Of a stretch of 59,730 nt of DNA, positions 50,953 to 59,592 are shown one piece after another. Positions within the stretch are counted from its first letter, which is position 1. The number at the start of each line of letters is the position of its first letter. The DNA is taken from positions 1 through 59,730 of the forward strand of contig VGRY01000019.1 of assembly GCA_016875195.1 (NCBI GenBank). The letters are read 5' to 3'. Both the position numbers and the translations under genes were made by a program. Source of the stretch: Deltaproteobacteria bacterium. Its GTDB lineage: Bacteria; Desulfobacterota; BSN033; UBA1163. Below the pieces are notes generated by a model that had not been told where the DNA came from, did not search any database, and saw nothing but the letters and a program-made list of their open reading frames with translations.

Positions 50953-52251
50953 TCAACGGGTGACACCTGTTTTCTTCCAAACCTCTCGAACGCTCTGCTC
51001 AGAACGCATAATCTGATCCCCTGGTGTTCGAACGATATCTTTCCAGGTCTTAAACGGATAATTAGGATCTTTTGCAATCGTTCCCTGATAACTCGGGACA
51101 CTGCCCATATGATCGAGAGGTCGAATCGTAAATTTACCTCTCAGACTATCGAGTGTTATTCCTTCCAATGCTTTAATGACTGCCTCTGTTTCAGTAGTCT
51201 TGGCTTTTTCAATTCCTGCCTTTAGCAGATAAACAGCATCATAAGCCTGGACCGCCCATCCATCAGGATAGGCACCACGGGCTTTTCTATTTTTTTCAAC
51301 AAACTCTAACATCTTTGGATTTGGATCCTGGAAGAAATCACCTCTTGCAAACGCAAAAGTTCCTTCAGGTGCATCCGCTCCCAGAGCGATGAGAACAGGA
51401 AGATCAAAGAGGGCAATGAAGGGGGTCTTCTCAAAAAAACCGTAGGGGATAGCCTGTTTCGTGAAGGCAATTAAGTCTGCGCCAAAAAGGGAACTCTGGA
51501 CCGCTTCTGGTTTCTTTGCCATAATAGCTGTGATGAATGCGGTATAATCCTTTTCTCCCCCTTTTGGCCAGGCTTCGTAGAGGATTTCAGAATCGGGCAC
51601 TAACCTTTTAATTTCTTCAGCAAAGGCGGCGAATTCCCGGCGCCCAAATTCATAGTCCGGATTGATGGTAGCAAACTTTTTAGCAGTGGGGACCTTCTTA
51701 TTGAGATAACGTGTTGCAGCAATCCCTTCCATATAAGTGTTAGGGACAATCTGAAAAATATAGGGAGTAAATTTATCGACTACCTGACCTTCGGTATTAG
51801 ACATAGTGGCCACACGGACGACTTTATACTCAGAATGGACCACCTGCATTGCCAATCCAACACCGCTGCTACACGGGCCAATAAGGAAGTCAACTTTTTC
51901 TCTCAGGATCAAATCTTTTGTCTCCCGAGCTCCAATATCCACCTTCATCTCGGTGTCCCGGACGACCACATCCACCTTTCTTCCCAGGATTCCGCCCTTT
52001 GCATTGATCTCGTCGGCTGCGATCTTTATGCCAATGATGGCTGATTCGGAATACATGTAGCAGGGTCCGGCGAAGCAGTAGATGGCTCCAAATTTGATGG
52101 GCTCTTTGGTGGCGGCGGGTTTAGGTGCTGGTTTGGCGGGCGCCTTGGCTGGTTCTTTGGCCGGGGCGGGTTTCGCCTGGGCCATCACCATTGAGGCTGA
52201 AATGATACTTAGTGTAAAAACTAAAGCCGTTAAAATTGCAAACTTCTTCAT
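50953..52251 (-). CDS. livK: Liv-type periplasmic binding protein with Ala/Pro/Lys-rich linker (system 2)
   Basis: Periplasmic type I binding protein, 432 residues. The signal peptide (MKKFAILTALVFTLSIISASMVMAQ) is followed by an unusual low-complexity segment of about 25 residues (AKPAPAKEPAKAPAKPAPKP) before the usual start PIKFGAIYCFAGPCYMYSESAIIG. The remainder is normal for the family (IGPCSSGVGLAMQVVHSEY; EAVIKALEGITLDSLRGKF). The linker resembles tethers of surface or energy-transduction proteins and could extend the receptor from the membrane if the signal peptide is not cleaved. First gene of the Liv2 unit (livK, livH, livM, livG, livF). Confidence 0.9.
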   Translation of the reverse strand: MKKFAILTALVFTLSIISASMVMAQAKPAPAKEPAKAPAKPAPKPAATKEPIKFGAIYCFAGPCYMYSESAIIGIKIAADEINAKGGILGRKVDVVVRDTEMKVDIGARETKDLILREKVDFLIGPCSSGVGLAMQVVHSEYKVVRVATMSNTEGQVVDKFTPYIFQIVPNTYMEGIAATRYLNKKVPTAKKFATINPDYEFGRREFAAFAEEIKRLVPDSEILYEAWPKGGEKDYTAFITAIMAKKPEAVQSSLFGADLIAFTKQAIPYGFFEKTPFIALFDLPVLIALGADAPEGTFAFARGDFFQDPNPKMLEFVEKNRKARGAYPDGWAVQAYDAVYLLKAGIEKAKTTETEAVIKALEGITLDSLRGKFTIRPLDHMGSVPSYQGTIAKDPNYPFKTWKDIVRTPGDQIMRSEQSVREVWKKTGVTR

Positions 52252-52375
52252 ACTCGTCCTCCTTTCTTGTTGAATAATATTTTAATAGAAAACGTCTTCC
52301 CCCCCACCCAGAAGGTTTTGCAAGAATATATTGAATAAGAAAAAATGTCAATACTTTTTATAGATTGTGAAAAGA

Positions 52376-53905
52376 TTATCTTTTGCTTTTTAGAATTTCT
52401 TCCCTCAATTCCCGTTTAAGAATCTTACCGGTCGGTCCTTGAGGAAGCGATTTTACAAACTCGACCAATCTTGGGGCTTTATATTTCGCAATACGACTTC
52501 TAACGAATTCGATGATCTCCTGTTCTGTTGTTGATTCTCCTGGTTTCAACACGATATAGGCCTTAGCCAACTCGCCCTTCACTTTATCCGGAATTCCGAT
52601 CACAGCAGCCATGGCCACTTTGGGATGAGTATAGATGATCTGTTCTACTTCAACCGGGTATATATTCTGCCCTCCAGTAATGATGAGGTCGGCTTTTCGG
52701 TCGGTGATGTAGAGATAACCATCCTCATCCAGATAGCCCATGTCGCCACTATAAAACCACCCCCCTCGGTAGCTTTTTGTATTGGCTTCAGAATTATTCC
52801 AATAACAATGAATGGAATGATGATCCCCCTTATCGCAGATTTCCCCCACCGTCCCCTTGGGTACTTCTTGATCATAGTCATCCACCACTTTGACCCGGAT
52901 GTTTGATATAGGAATTCCCACAGAATTCTTCTTTCGAATTCCAACGAGAGGGGAAAGGGTTGAAAACCCACATCCTTCGGTAAAACCATATCCATCCAAA
53001 AAGTCTGCCCCAAATTTATCCTCAAAATCCTTGATGACTTCATAGGGACAATGGGCGCCGCCGCTATTCACCACCCGCAGGGATTGTAAGTTATGGATCT
53101 TTGGATCAAGGTGTTCCAAAAGATAAATATACATGGTGGGGGTTCCAGCATAGTAGGTTCCTTTGAATCGGGAGAGCCGATCGAGGACTTTTCCGGCCTC
53201 AAAGCGGTCCACCAATACCATACTCCCTCCGATAAAAAATGTTGGCATCAATAGAACGCTGAGAGCGAAATTATTAAAAAGAGGCAAAGCACATACGAGA
53301 CGATCTGACGAGGTCAACTTGTTGGCAGCAATATCTCCAATGACATTCATATAGATTGACCGATGAGTCTGAGTCGCTCCTTTGGGCTTCCCCGTTGTCC
53401 CTGAGGTATAAATGATGGAAACAATGTCATCCACGGAGGCATCGGGTTTCCTGAAGGTGGTCCCGGCCTTTGAAATTAAGGACTGAAAGGAAAGGGTCCC
53501 TTCGGGAATCGTCTCTCCCAAGACGATAACATATTTCAAGGTTGGGATTTGCGGCATGCATTCAAGAACGATTGGAAAGAGGTGGGACTCTGTAACGATC
53601 CCTTTTGCCTGAGTATCATTAGCGATATAAACGATTTCGTAGGGTTTATACATTACGTTTATAGGAACGGCTGTGGCACCGGATTTAATAATGCCGAAAT
53701 GGGAAATAACAAATTCAATCCGGTTCGTCATGAATTCCAATATTCTTTCCCCAGGTTCGATTCCCATTTCCTGGAGTCCATTGGTCATCTTATCCGTCAA
53801 CTCCTTCAACTCTTGGTAAGTTACTTCCTTTTCTTCAAAGAGGACCGCCGGTTTTTCTTTTGATTCCTTGGCACTTCTCTCAAACATTTCGCTTAATAAT
53901 TGCAT
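52376..53905 (-). CDS. AMP-forming acyl-CoA synthetase
   Basis: Carboxylic acid to CoA ester through acyl-AMP. 509 residues. P-loop-like IIYTSGTTGKPKG about residue 168; YSGDMGYLDEDGYLYITDRKADLIITGG about 380-407; C-terminal PQGPTGKILKRELREE has the catalytic lysine. No signal peptide. Its place between the Liv2 unit and the epimerase suggests that it activates the imported acid. One of three such ligases in the window; by eye the sequences are clearly different from each other. Confidence 0.93.
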   Translation of the reverse strand: MQLLSEMFERSAKESKEKPAVLFEEKEVTYQELKELTDKMTNGLQEMGIEPGERILEFMTNRIEFVISHFGIIKSGATAVPINVMYKPYEIVYIANDTQAKGIVTESHLFPIVLECMPQIPTLKYVIVLGETIPEGTLSFQSLISKAGTTFRKPDASVDDIVSIIYTSGTTGKPKGATQTHRSIYMNVIGDIAANKLTSSDRLVCALPLFNNFALSVLLMPTFFIGGSMVLVDRFEAGKVLDRLSRFKGTYYAGTPTMYIYLLEHLDPKIHNLQSLRVVNSGGAHCPYEVIKDFEDKFGADFLDGYGFTEGCGFSTLSPLVGIRKKNSVGIPISNIRVKVVDDYDQEVPKGTVGEICDKGDHHSIHCYWNNSEANTKSYRGGWFYSGDMGYLDEDGYLYITDRKADLIITGGQNIYPVEVEQIIYTHPKVAMAAVIGIPDKVKGELAKAYIVLKPGESTTEQEIIEFVRSRIAKYKAPRLVEFVKSLPQGPTGKILKRELREEILKSKR

Positions 53906-53972
53906 CCTTCTTAACCTCAGGGGCTTGTATCAAATGGACTCATACCATTGTTTTTCATGGATTCAAAAGAAT

Positions 53973-54920
53973 CTACCTGTAAATCTCAGGATGGGTCTGA
54001 ATCTCTTTAATGAAATCTCCTACCGTTTCTTTTAGAAAATGCTTGGTCTTCCAACCCCATTCTTCAGCGGCTTTCGTCTCCCTGAGGTATTTTGGCCAAC
54101 TCCGAACGATTTCTGTCAATTCACGATCTGGCTTAAACTTAATGTCAGCATTCGGGAGGATCCTTTTTATTTCATCATAGATCTCTTTAGCTGTAGGAGA
54201 AAAGCCGGCAATGGCGTAGACCCTTCTTTTTAATTTGGCATTGTCCGCCTCATATAAACCGATCAGACAATCAACACAGTCCTTGATATAAAGCAGGGGC
54301 ATGATGACATCTTCTTCAACGGTCACGGCATAAGGTCTTTTTAATGCCGGCTCTGAAATCATCAACGTGCTATAGGCTGAAGCTCCACCGGCTCCTCTTC
54401 CTGGTCCGATAATTGACGGAAGCCGAACTGCTCGAAAATCGATCCCAAATTTTCTGTTGTAGTATTCCCCGAGCCTTTCAGAGAAGACTTTGGTGACTCC
54501 ATACATGGAAATAGGCATCTGGATAGTATCTTCATCAACGGTATGGAGGCCCAGGCCATAACTGGCAATGGTACTCGTAAAGATGACTCGTTTCACATTA
54601 AACAACCTTGCAGCCTCAAGGATGTTAAATGTTCCTCCTGCGTTTACGTTGTAGGCGGTTATCGGTTTTTCTTCTGCGGAAGCAGAGAGAAGGGCGCCTG
54701 TGTGATAGATCCCGTCAACCTTATTCCGGCCGACCACTTCCATGACTTCTGCCCATGAGGCAAGGTCGCCCTGAACGATTTTCACTTTATCCTTAATATT
54801 ATGAATGAGCGGAGATTTTGTGACGACATCAAAGAGGACTACTTCTTCTCCTTTTTTCAACAGAGCATGAGCAAGGTAAACTCCGATAAAACCCATTCCA
54901 CCCGTTATCAGTTTAGCCAT
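53973..54920 (-). CDS. NAD-dependent epimerase/dehydratase (extended SDR)
   Basis: 315 residues. Rossmann motif GGMGFIGVYLAHALLKKG (about 7-24), GxxGxxG form. Catalytic triad: Ser/Thr in FTSTIASYG and YGVTKVFSERLGEYY (YxxxK). The C-terminal half (RRVYAIAGFSPTAKEIYDEIKRIL) is the substrate region. Sugar nucleotide epimerases, dihydroflavonol-type reductases and hydroxy-acyl-CoA or steroid dehydrogenases share this fold, and the flanking ligases suggest a small acyl or alicyclic substrate rather than a sugar. No adjacent sugar biosynthesis genes. Confidence 0.88.
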   Translation of the reverse strand: MAKLITGGMGFIGVYLAHALLKKGEEVVLFDVVTKSPLIHNIKDKVKIVQGDLASWAEVMEVVGRNKVDGIYHTGALLSASAEEKPITAYNVNAGGTFNILEAARLFNVKRVIFTSTIASYGLGLHTVDEDTIQMPISMYGVTKVFSERLGEYYNRKFGIDFRAVRLPSIIGPGRGAGGASAYSTLMISEPALKRPYAVTVEEDVIMPLLYIKDCVDCLIGLYEADNAKLKRRVYAIAGFSPTAKEIYDEIKRILPNADIKFKPDRELTEIVRSWPKYLRETKAAEEWGWKTKHFLKETVGDFIKEIQTHPEIYR

Positions 54921-55024
54921 ATTCTTCTCCTTTCAAGAGCTCATCTGGAGGATCCCATTTTCTGGCTCCCTCCTTGATAGGGCATTTCTATTGAAAATTA
55001 AAAATAATGTCAATAATGAATTCC

Positions 55025-56593
55025 TCATCTTACTCTTCTGGATTCACCGACCCAGTATTTTTCACGAAGTTCCCTCTTGAGAACTTTACCGTAAGGATTT
55101 TTAGGTATTTCTTTGATGAACTCTACGGACTTGGGCTTCTTATAACTTGCTAAGTTATCTTTACAAAAATTAATGATCTCCTCTTCCGTAGTCGTTTGTC
55201 CTTGTTTCAGAGAGACAATGGCCTTCACTGCCTCTCCCCATTTCTCATCCGGCACTCCAATGACTGCCACTTCATGAATGGCAGGATGCTTCAAGATTAT
55301 GTCTTCGATCTCCCTTGAGTAGATATTTTCGCCACCACTGATGATCATGTCCTTTGCCCGATCGAGGATATAGACATAACCCTTTTCATCCATCACTCCA
55401 AGATCACCGGTATGGACCCAGCCTCCACGGAGGGTTTCGGCTGTGGCTTTTGGATTTCTCCAATAGCCTTTCATCATCACCTCTCCGCGAACAACGATCT
55501 CGCCCATTTGCCCTGGCGGAAGTTCATGGTCATGCTCATCGAAAATCTTGACTTCTACATCTGTCCTTGGGATTCCGGCGGATGTCAACCGCTTCATCTG
55601 TTCTTCCGTACCCTTCAGGAGATGCTCCTCTTTGCGAAGGTAGGAAATGGTCATCGGGCATTCTGCCTGGCCGAAAAGTTGAACAAAGACTTGGCCCATC
55701 TTTCGAACTGCCTCCTTCATGTCTTCTACATAGATGGGGGCTCCTCCATAATTAATACATTTGATGGAGCTGAGATCGTATCGATCGATCTCCGGAGAGG
55801 TGACCAGTCGTTTGATCATGGCGGGAGCCATAAACATATTGGTGACTCTTCTTCGCTGGATCGTTTCAAATACGGTTTTCGGATCGAAGGTTTTTACATG
55901 CAAAATAACATTGGCCGCTCCTTTGGCCACGTTGGGTATCCCATAAAGACCGCTCCCATGGCTTAAGGGTGCAGCGTGAAGGATGACGTCGTCAGGACCC
56001 AGCGACGCCATATCGGCAAAAAAGTTCATGGTCATCATCATGAGGACATGATGAGTGAGCATCGCTCCTTTAGGTTGCCCGGTTGTGCCGGACGTATAAA
56101 AGAGCCAGGCTAGGTCATCCCGCTCAACATCGACATCGACAAATGTTGGAGATTTGTCTTTGATTAGGGTCTCATAATGAAGCATCCCTTCCAGAGGCTT
56201 AGCCACACAAATGTAATGTTTCACCCGAGGCATTTCATTCTTTAAGGCATAAAGGGAATCCCTGAAGTCGTCCCCTAAAACGACAGCCACTGCTTCGGAA
56301 TTGTCGATGATGAAGGCGCATTCTTTTGGGTGAAGACGAAAATTGATAGGAACTGTACCGATTCCAGCTTTGAAACAGGCAAAGAGGACTTCGATGAACT
56401 CCGGGCAGTTGTGTAAAAGGAGAGCCACATTCTCTCCTTTTTTAATTCCTAAACTTAAGAGCCTATTCGCCATCCTGTTGATTCGTTCGTTTGCCTGCTG
56501 ATAGGTTAATTCGTAATCCCCATAGGCGATGGCTAATCTTTCCGGGAAAGTCCTTGCGGCTTTTGTAAAAAGCGTTCCAAGGTTCATTGCCAT
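55025..56593 (-). CDS. AMP-forming acyl-CoA synthetase
   Basis: 522 residues. LFYTSGTTGQPKG at about 167-179, HTGDLGVMDEKGYVYILDRAKDMIISGGENIYSREIE about 385-420, and PKNPYGKVLKRELREKYW at the C-terminus with the catalytic lysine. The N-terminal half resembles the ligase at 220-1782 (IAYGDYELTYQQANERINRMANRLL). Predicted cytoplasmic. It is flanked by the epimerase and the SDR dehydrogenase. Confidence 0.93.
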   Translation of the reverse strand: MAMNLGTLFTKAARTFPERLAIAYGDYELTYQQANERINRMANRLLSLGIKKGENVALLLHNCPEFIEVLFACFKAGIGTVPINFRLHPKECAFIIDNSEAVAVVLGDDFRDSLYALKNEMPRVKHYICVAKPLEGMLHYETLIKDKSPTFVDVDVERDDLAWLFYTSGTTGQPKGAMLTHHVLMMMTMNFFADMASLGPDDVILHAAPLSHGSGLYGIPNVAKGAANVILHVKTFDPKTVFETIQRRRVTNMFMAPAMIKRLVTSPEIDRYDLSSIKCINYGGAPIYVEDMKEAVRKMGQVFVQLFGQAECPMTISYLRKEEHLLKGTEEQMKRLTSAGIPRTDVEVKIFDEHDHELPPGQMGEIVVRGEVMMKGYWRNPKATAETLRGGWVHTGDLGVMDEKGYVYILDRAKDMIISGGENIYSREIEDIILKHPAIHEVAVIGVPDEKWGEAVKAIVSLKQGQTTTEEEIINFCKDNLASYKKPKSVEFIKEIPKNPYGKVLKRELREKYWVGESRRVR

Positions 56594-56643
56594 AGAAGTG
56601 CTTCCCCCCTTCCTTGATGTTTATTAAATAGAAATGTCTCTCC

Positions 56644-57444
56644 TCAAGCGAATTTACAGGTGATTCCTCCATCAACAACAAGTTGGGCGCCTGTCACATA
56701 CTTGGCTTCATCTGAAGCAAGAAAGAGAGCAGCTTCTGCTACGTCCCAGGCATCCCCCATTTTCCCCGTGGGACATTGTTTATTGCGGATGTCGATCATC
56801 TTCTCCACATCTCCGGCAGCATAGGCCCCTTTGAGGGGTTCGACAATCATGGGTGTATGCATTAATCCAGGCAGGATTGCATTGGCGCGAATATTTTTCC
56901 CCGCATATTGGAGCGCGATTCCCTGAGTAAATCCAAGAATACCGGCCTTGGTCGTATAATAGGTGATATAAGGGACGCCGGTGTATCGGATTGCTGCAAT
57001 GGAGGATATGTTGATAATCACGCCCCCTCCCTGTTTCTCCATCTGGGGGAGAACGTATTTGCAGGTCAGGAACATGCTCTTGAGGTTGACGGCCATGACC
57101 TGATCCCAGGTCTCTTCACTGGTCTCTACTGGACCGCCCACTACCACAATGCCGACATTGTTATGAAGGATGTCGATGCGGCCGTAAGTTTCGAGGCAAT
57201 GGGCCACCATCGCTTTGACCTGATCGGCTTTTGACACATCAACCTTGTGGACAGTACACGTCCCTCCCTCCTTATCGATGATCGATTTTGTTTCCTCTGC
57301 GGCCGCAAGGTTAAGGTCTGTTGCAAAAACTTTTGCTCCCTCCCTGGCGAATATTACGGAGGTGGCTTTGCCATTTCCCCATCCTGGGCCAACGGAACCA
57401 GCTCCTGTCACGATGGCCACCTTATTTTTTAATCGTTCCCCCAT
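56644..57444 (-). CDS. SDR family oxidoreductase
   Basis: Short-chain NAD(P)-dependent dehydrogenase/reductase, 266 residues from ATG 57444 (GGAGGTGGATACC upstream; an outer ATG at 57459 has no such site). The nucleotide-binding motif is TGAGSVGPGWGNGKATS, longer than the usual TGxxxGxG, with an inserted PGWGN. NNVG, ISSIAAIRYTGVPYITYYTTKAG (Ser...YxxxK) and the C-terminal VVDGGITC are intact. The inserted PGWGN turn is seen in some glucose- or hydroxyacyl-type SDRs. Substrate probably a hydroxyacyl-CoA or an alicyclic alcohol. Confidence 0.91.
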   Translation of the reverse strand: MGERLKNKVAIVTGAGSVGPGWGNGKATSVIFAREGAKVFATDLNLAAAEETKSIIDKEGGTCTVHKVDVSKADQVKAMVAHCLETYGRIDILHNNVGIVVVGGPVETSEETWDQVMAVNLKSMFLTCKYVLPQMEKQGGGVIINISSIAAIRYTGVPYITYYTTKAGILGFTQGIALQYAGKNIRANAILPGLMHTPMIVEPLKGAYAAGDVEKMIDIRNKQCPTGKMGDAWDVAEAALFLASDEAKYVTGAQLVVDGGITCKFA

Positions 57445-57526
57445 GGTATCCACCTCCACCTGTAATTTAAAATTTTGGTTCTGCTCTATCGTAAAAAGAG
57501 GTTTTTATCAATCCCATCTCTCTTCA

Positions 57527-59395
57527 TTAGAGAAACCCTTTAAGGTTTGGGAAAGGGATGGCCTCTATGAATTCTTCCTGAAAATTTTTCTCAAGAGTGA
57601 GTTCGAGATACTCCACCTTTCTTGCAATTTCCTCAGCCTTTCCTCTCTTCTCCCTGTTCAGCAGGGCGATCATCGCGCCCTCACCAGCTGCATTGCCAAC
57701 AGCAATTACATTGTTCAGATCACATTCCGGGAACATCCCTATCCTCATTGCCCTCTCAGCATCGATATGGGTTCCGAAGGAGCCTGCGAGCATGACACGA
57801 TCGAGTTTTTGGACTCCGCATCGTTTCATCATCAATCTGGCGCCCGCATAAAGGGCGGCTTTTGCCAGTTGAATATTCCGTATATCCTGCTGGGTCAGAG
57901 TGATCTCTTTCCCATGCGTGGTTTCATCTTTTTCAGCGATAACAAATTCAGCTCCTTCATCAGATGTCTTCAAACGTGGCATCGATCGTTCTTTTTTAAG
58001 ACGTCCGCTTTTTTCAATGATCCCATTCCAATACAATTCAGCCACTGCATCGAGGATGCCTGAACCGCATATACCCTTCGCCTTTACGGATTTAGATTCC
58101 GATTTCCATTGGGTCTCTCCTACAACTTTGAAGTCCACCTTCAGGGTTTCCGGATCAATCCTCACCTTTTCGATGGCTCCGTTTGTGGCCCTCATTCCGA
58201 ATTTAATATGGGCTCCTTCCAGAGCAGGTCCTGTGGCACAGGAAGAGGAGAGGAGACGGTTTCTATTCCCAAGTACCAGCTCGCCGTTTGTTCCAACGTC
58301 GATGATGAGAACCATCTGATCCTGGTTGTAAGGCTCTTGAGCAATCAATACGCCCACGTTGTCTGCCCCCACAAACCCTGCTTCAATGGGTAATAGATAA
58401 ACATTGGCTGAAGGATGGACCTTCAATCCCAGATCCCTTGCCTTAATATTGATGGATTGGTGAACTGTTGGGGTAAAGGGGGAAACCCCCAGGTATTGAG
58501 GATCGATCTTGAGAAAGAGATGGTGCATGGCTGTATTGCCAACGACCGTCAGGTCCAGGATGTCCTTAGAAAAAAGGGAACATCCCTCAACGATCGCTTT
58601 GATGAGTTGGTTCAATCCATTGATGATCGACCGGTGAAGCTTTTCAAGGCCATCTGCATGAGTCGCCGTATAGGTGATCCTGGACATCACATCCTCACCG
58701 TAGACGACCTGAGGATTCATCATGGATTGAGTGGCAATCAGTTCTCCATTTTGAAGATCGCACAGGTAACCTGCAATCGTCGTTGTCCCTATATCAATGG
58801 CCAGCCCATAGAAATGATCCGATCGGCCGGGTCTGACATCAAGAATTTCCTTCTCCATCCAAATGGATGCTGTGACTTTCCAATCTTTCTCTCTGAGAGC
58901 ATGAGATAGTTTCAAGAGGGTAGGATAGTCAATATCCAAGCCGTGGAGATGGTATTTCTCCCAAAGTCCATTTTTAAGTCGGTCAACATCTGCAGTCAGG
59001 TCATTTAAGGAAGCAGGAGGCAGTTCCACGTAATAGGGGAGAATGGCAGGATTTAATCCAATAGTTCTTTCGGCGACTGCCTTTCTTAATCCCTGTTTCT
59101 CAATCCTGCTTATTTCAGGGACGAAAATTTGGACATCGGATAATATCTGGGCCACACAGGCTAACCTGTATCCGTTTGCCTTTTCGCAATCCGGAATGAA
59201 TTTGGACTCGTCATCTGTGAATGGAGAGAGTGTCCCATCCAATAATTGAACCTTGCATTTTCCGCAATTTCTGAGGCCTCCGCAGAGTGATTCGACCTCA
59301 ACCCCGGACTCCCTTGCAGCCTCCAGGACCGTCTCTCCTTCAATAATCTCCCTCTCTTTACGAGAAGGAAGAAAAGTCACTTTGAATTTTCTCAT
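57527..59395 (-). CDS. 2Fe-2S/ASKHA corrinoid activation protein (DUF4445, RACE-like)
   Basis: Reactivates cob(II)alamin-type corrinoid proteins by ATP-driven reduction. 622 residues. N-terminal 2Fe-2S ferredoxin domain with Cys38, Cys44, Cys47 and Cys80 (CX5CX2C...C). A linker domain follows, then the C-terminal ASKHA part: GLAIDIGTTTIAGYLCDL (about 195-212), VGNTAMHHLFLKI, LIIDVGTNGELVLGNRNRLLSSSCATGPALEG, GICGSGILDAVAEL and LAGSFGTHIDAERAMRIG. The 3' end of a MtaA/UroD-like methyltransferase gene lies upstream in the same orientation, and such methyltransferase systems need exactly this activator. Confidence 0.92.
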   Translation of the reverse strand: MRKFKVTFLPSRKEREIIEGETVLEAARESGVEVESLCGGLRNCGKCKVQLLDGTLSPFTDDESKFIPDCEKANGYRLACVAQILSDVQIFVPEISRIEKQGLRKAVAERTIGLNPAILPYYVELPPASLNDLTADVDRLKNGLWEKYHLHGLDIDYPTLLKLSHALREKDWKVTASIWMEKEILDVRPGRSDHFYGLAIDIGTTTIAGYLCDLQNGELIATQSMMNPQVVYGEDVMSRITYTATHADGLEKLHRSIINGLNQLIKAIVEGCSLFSKDILDLTVVGNTAMHHLFLKIDPQYLGVSPFTPTVHQSINIKARDLGLKVHPSANVYLLPIEAGFVGADNVGVLIAQEPYNQDQMVLIIDVGTNGELVLGNRNRLLSSSCATGPALEGAHIKFGMRATNGAIEKVRIDPETLKVDFKVVGETQWKSESKSVKAKGICGSGILDAVAELYWNGIIEKSGRLKKERSMPRLKTSDEGAEFVIAEKDETTHGKEITLTQQDIRNIQLAKAALYAGARLMMKRCGVQKLDRVMLAGSFGTHIDAERAMRIGMFPECDLNNVIAVGNAAGEGAMIALLNREKRGKAEEIARKVEYLELTLEKNFQEEFIEAIPFPNLKGFL

Positions 59396-59408
59396 GTCCA
59401 GTCATTCT

Positions 59409-59466
59409 ATTCAGCCCTAAAGGGCTGAGTTACATAAACTTGTAACTCAAGGCTTTAGCCTTGATT
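59409..59466. repeat. REP-like triple hairpin element
   Basis: Three consecutive palindromes: CAGCCCT-AA-AGGGCTG (59412-59427), GAGTTACA-TAAACT-TGTAACTC (59427-59448) and CAAGGCT-TT-AGCCTTG (59448-59463). A cloverleaf-like fold. Between the activator gene and the methyltransferase gene. Confidence 0.75.
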
Positions 59467-59592
59467 AAAAGGATCCACTTGGGCCGATGTGTTAATCAGG
59501 CTGAAGAGTATAGCTGAAAAGTATAAAGGGTTTATAGAAGATTCAAAAGAAGATGTCAAAAAAAATCTATTTCTCTGCTTGGTGTAACTGAA

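Noticed and set aside
57245..58063. 272-codon plus-strand frame across the SDR/activator boundary
   Set aside because: Overlaps two confident minus-strand genes and has no family resemblance.
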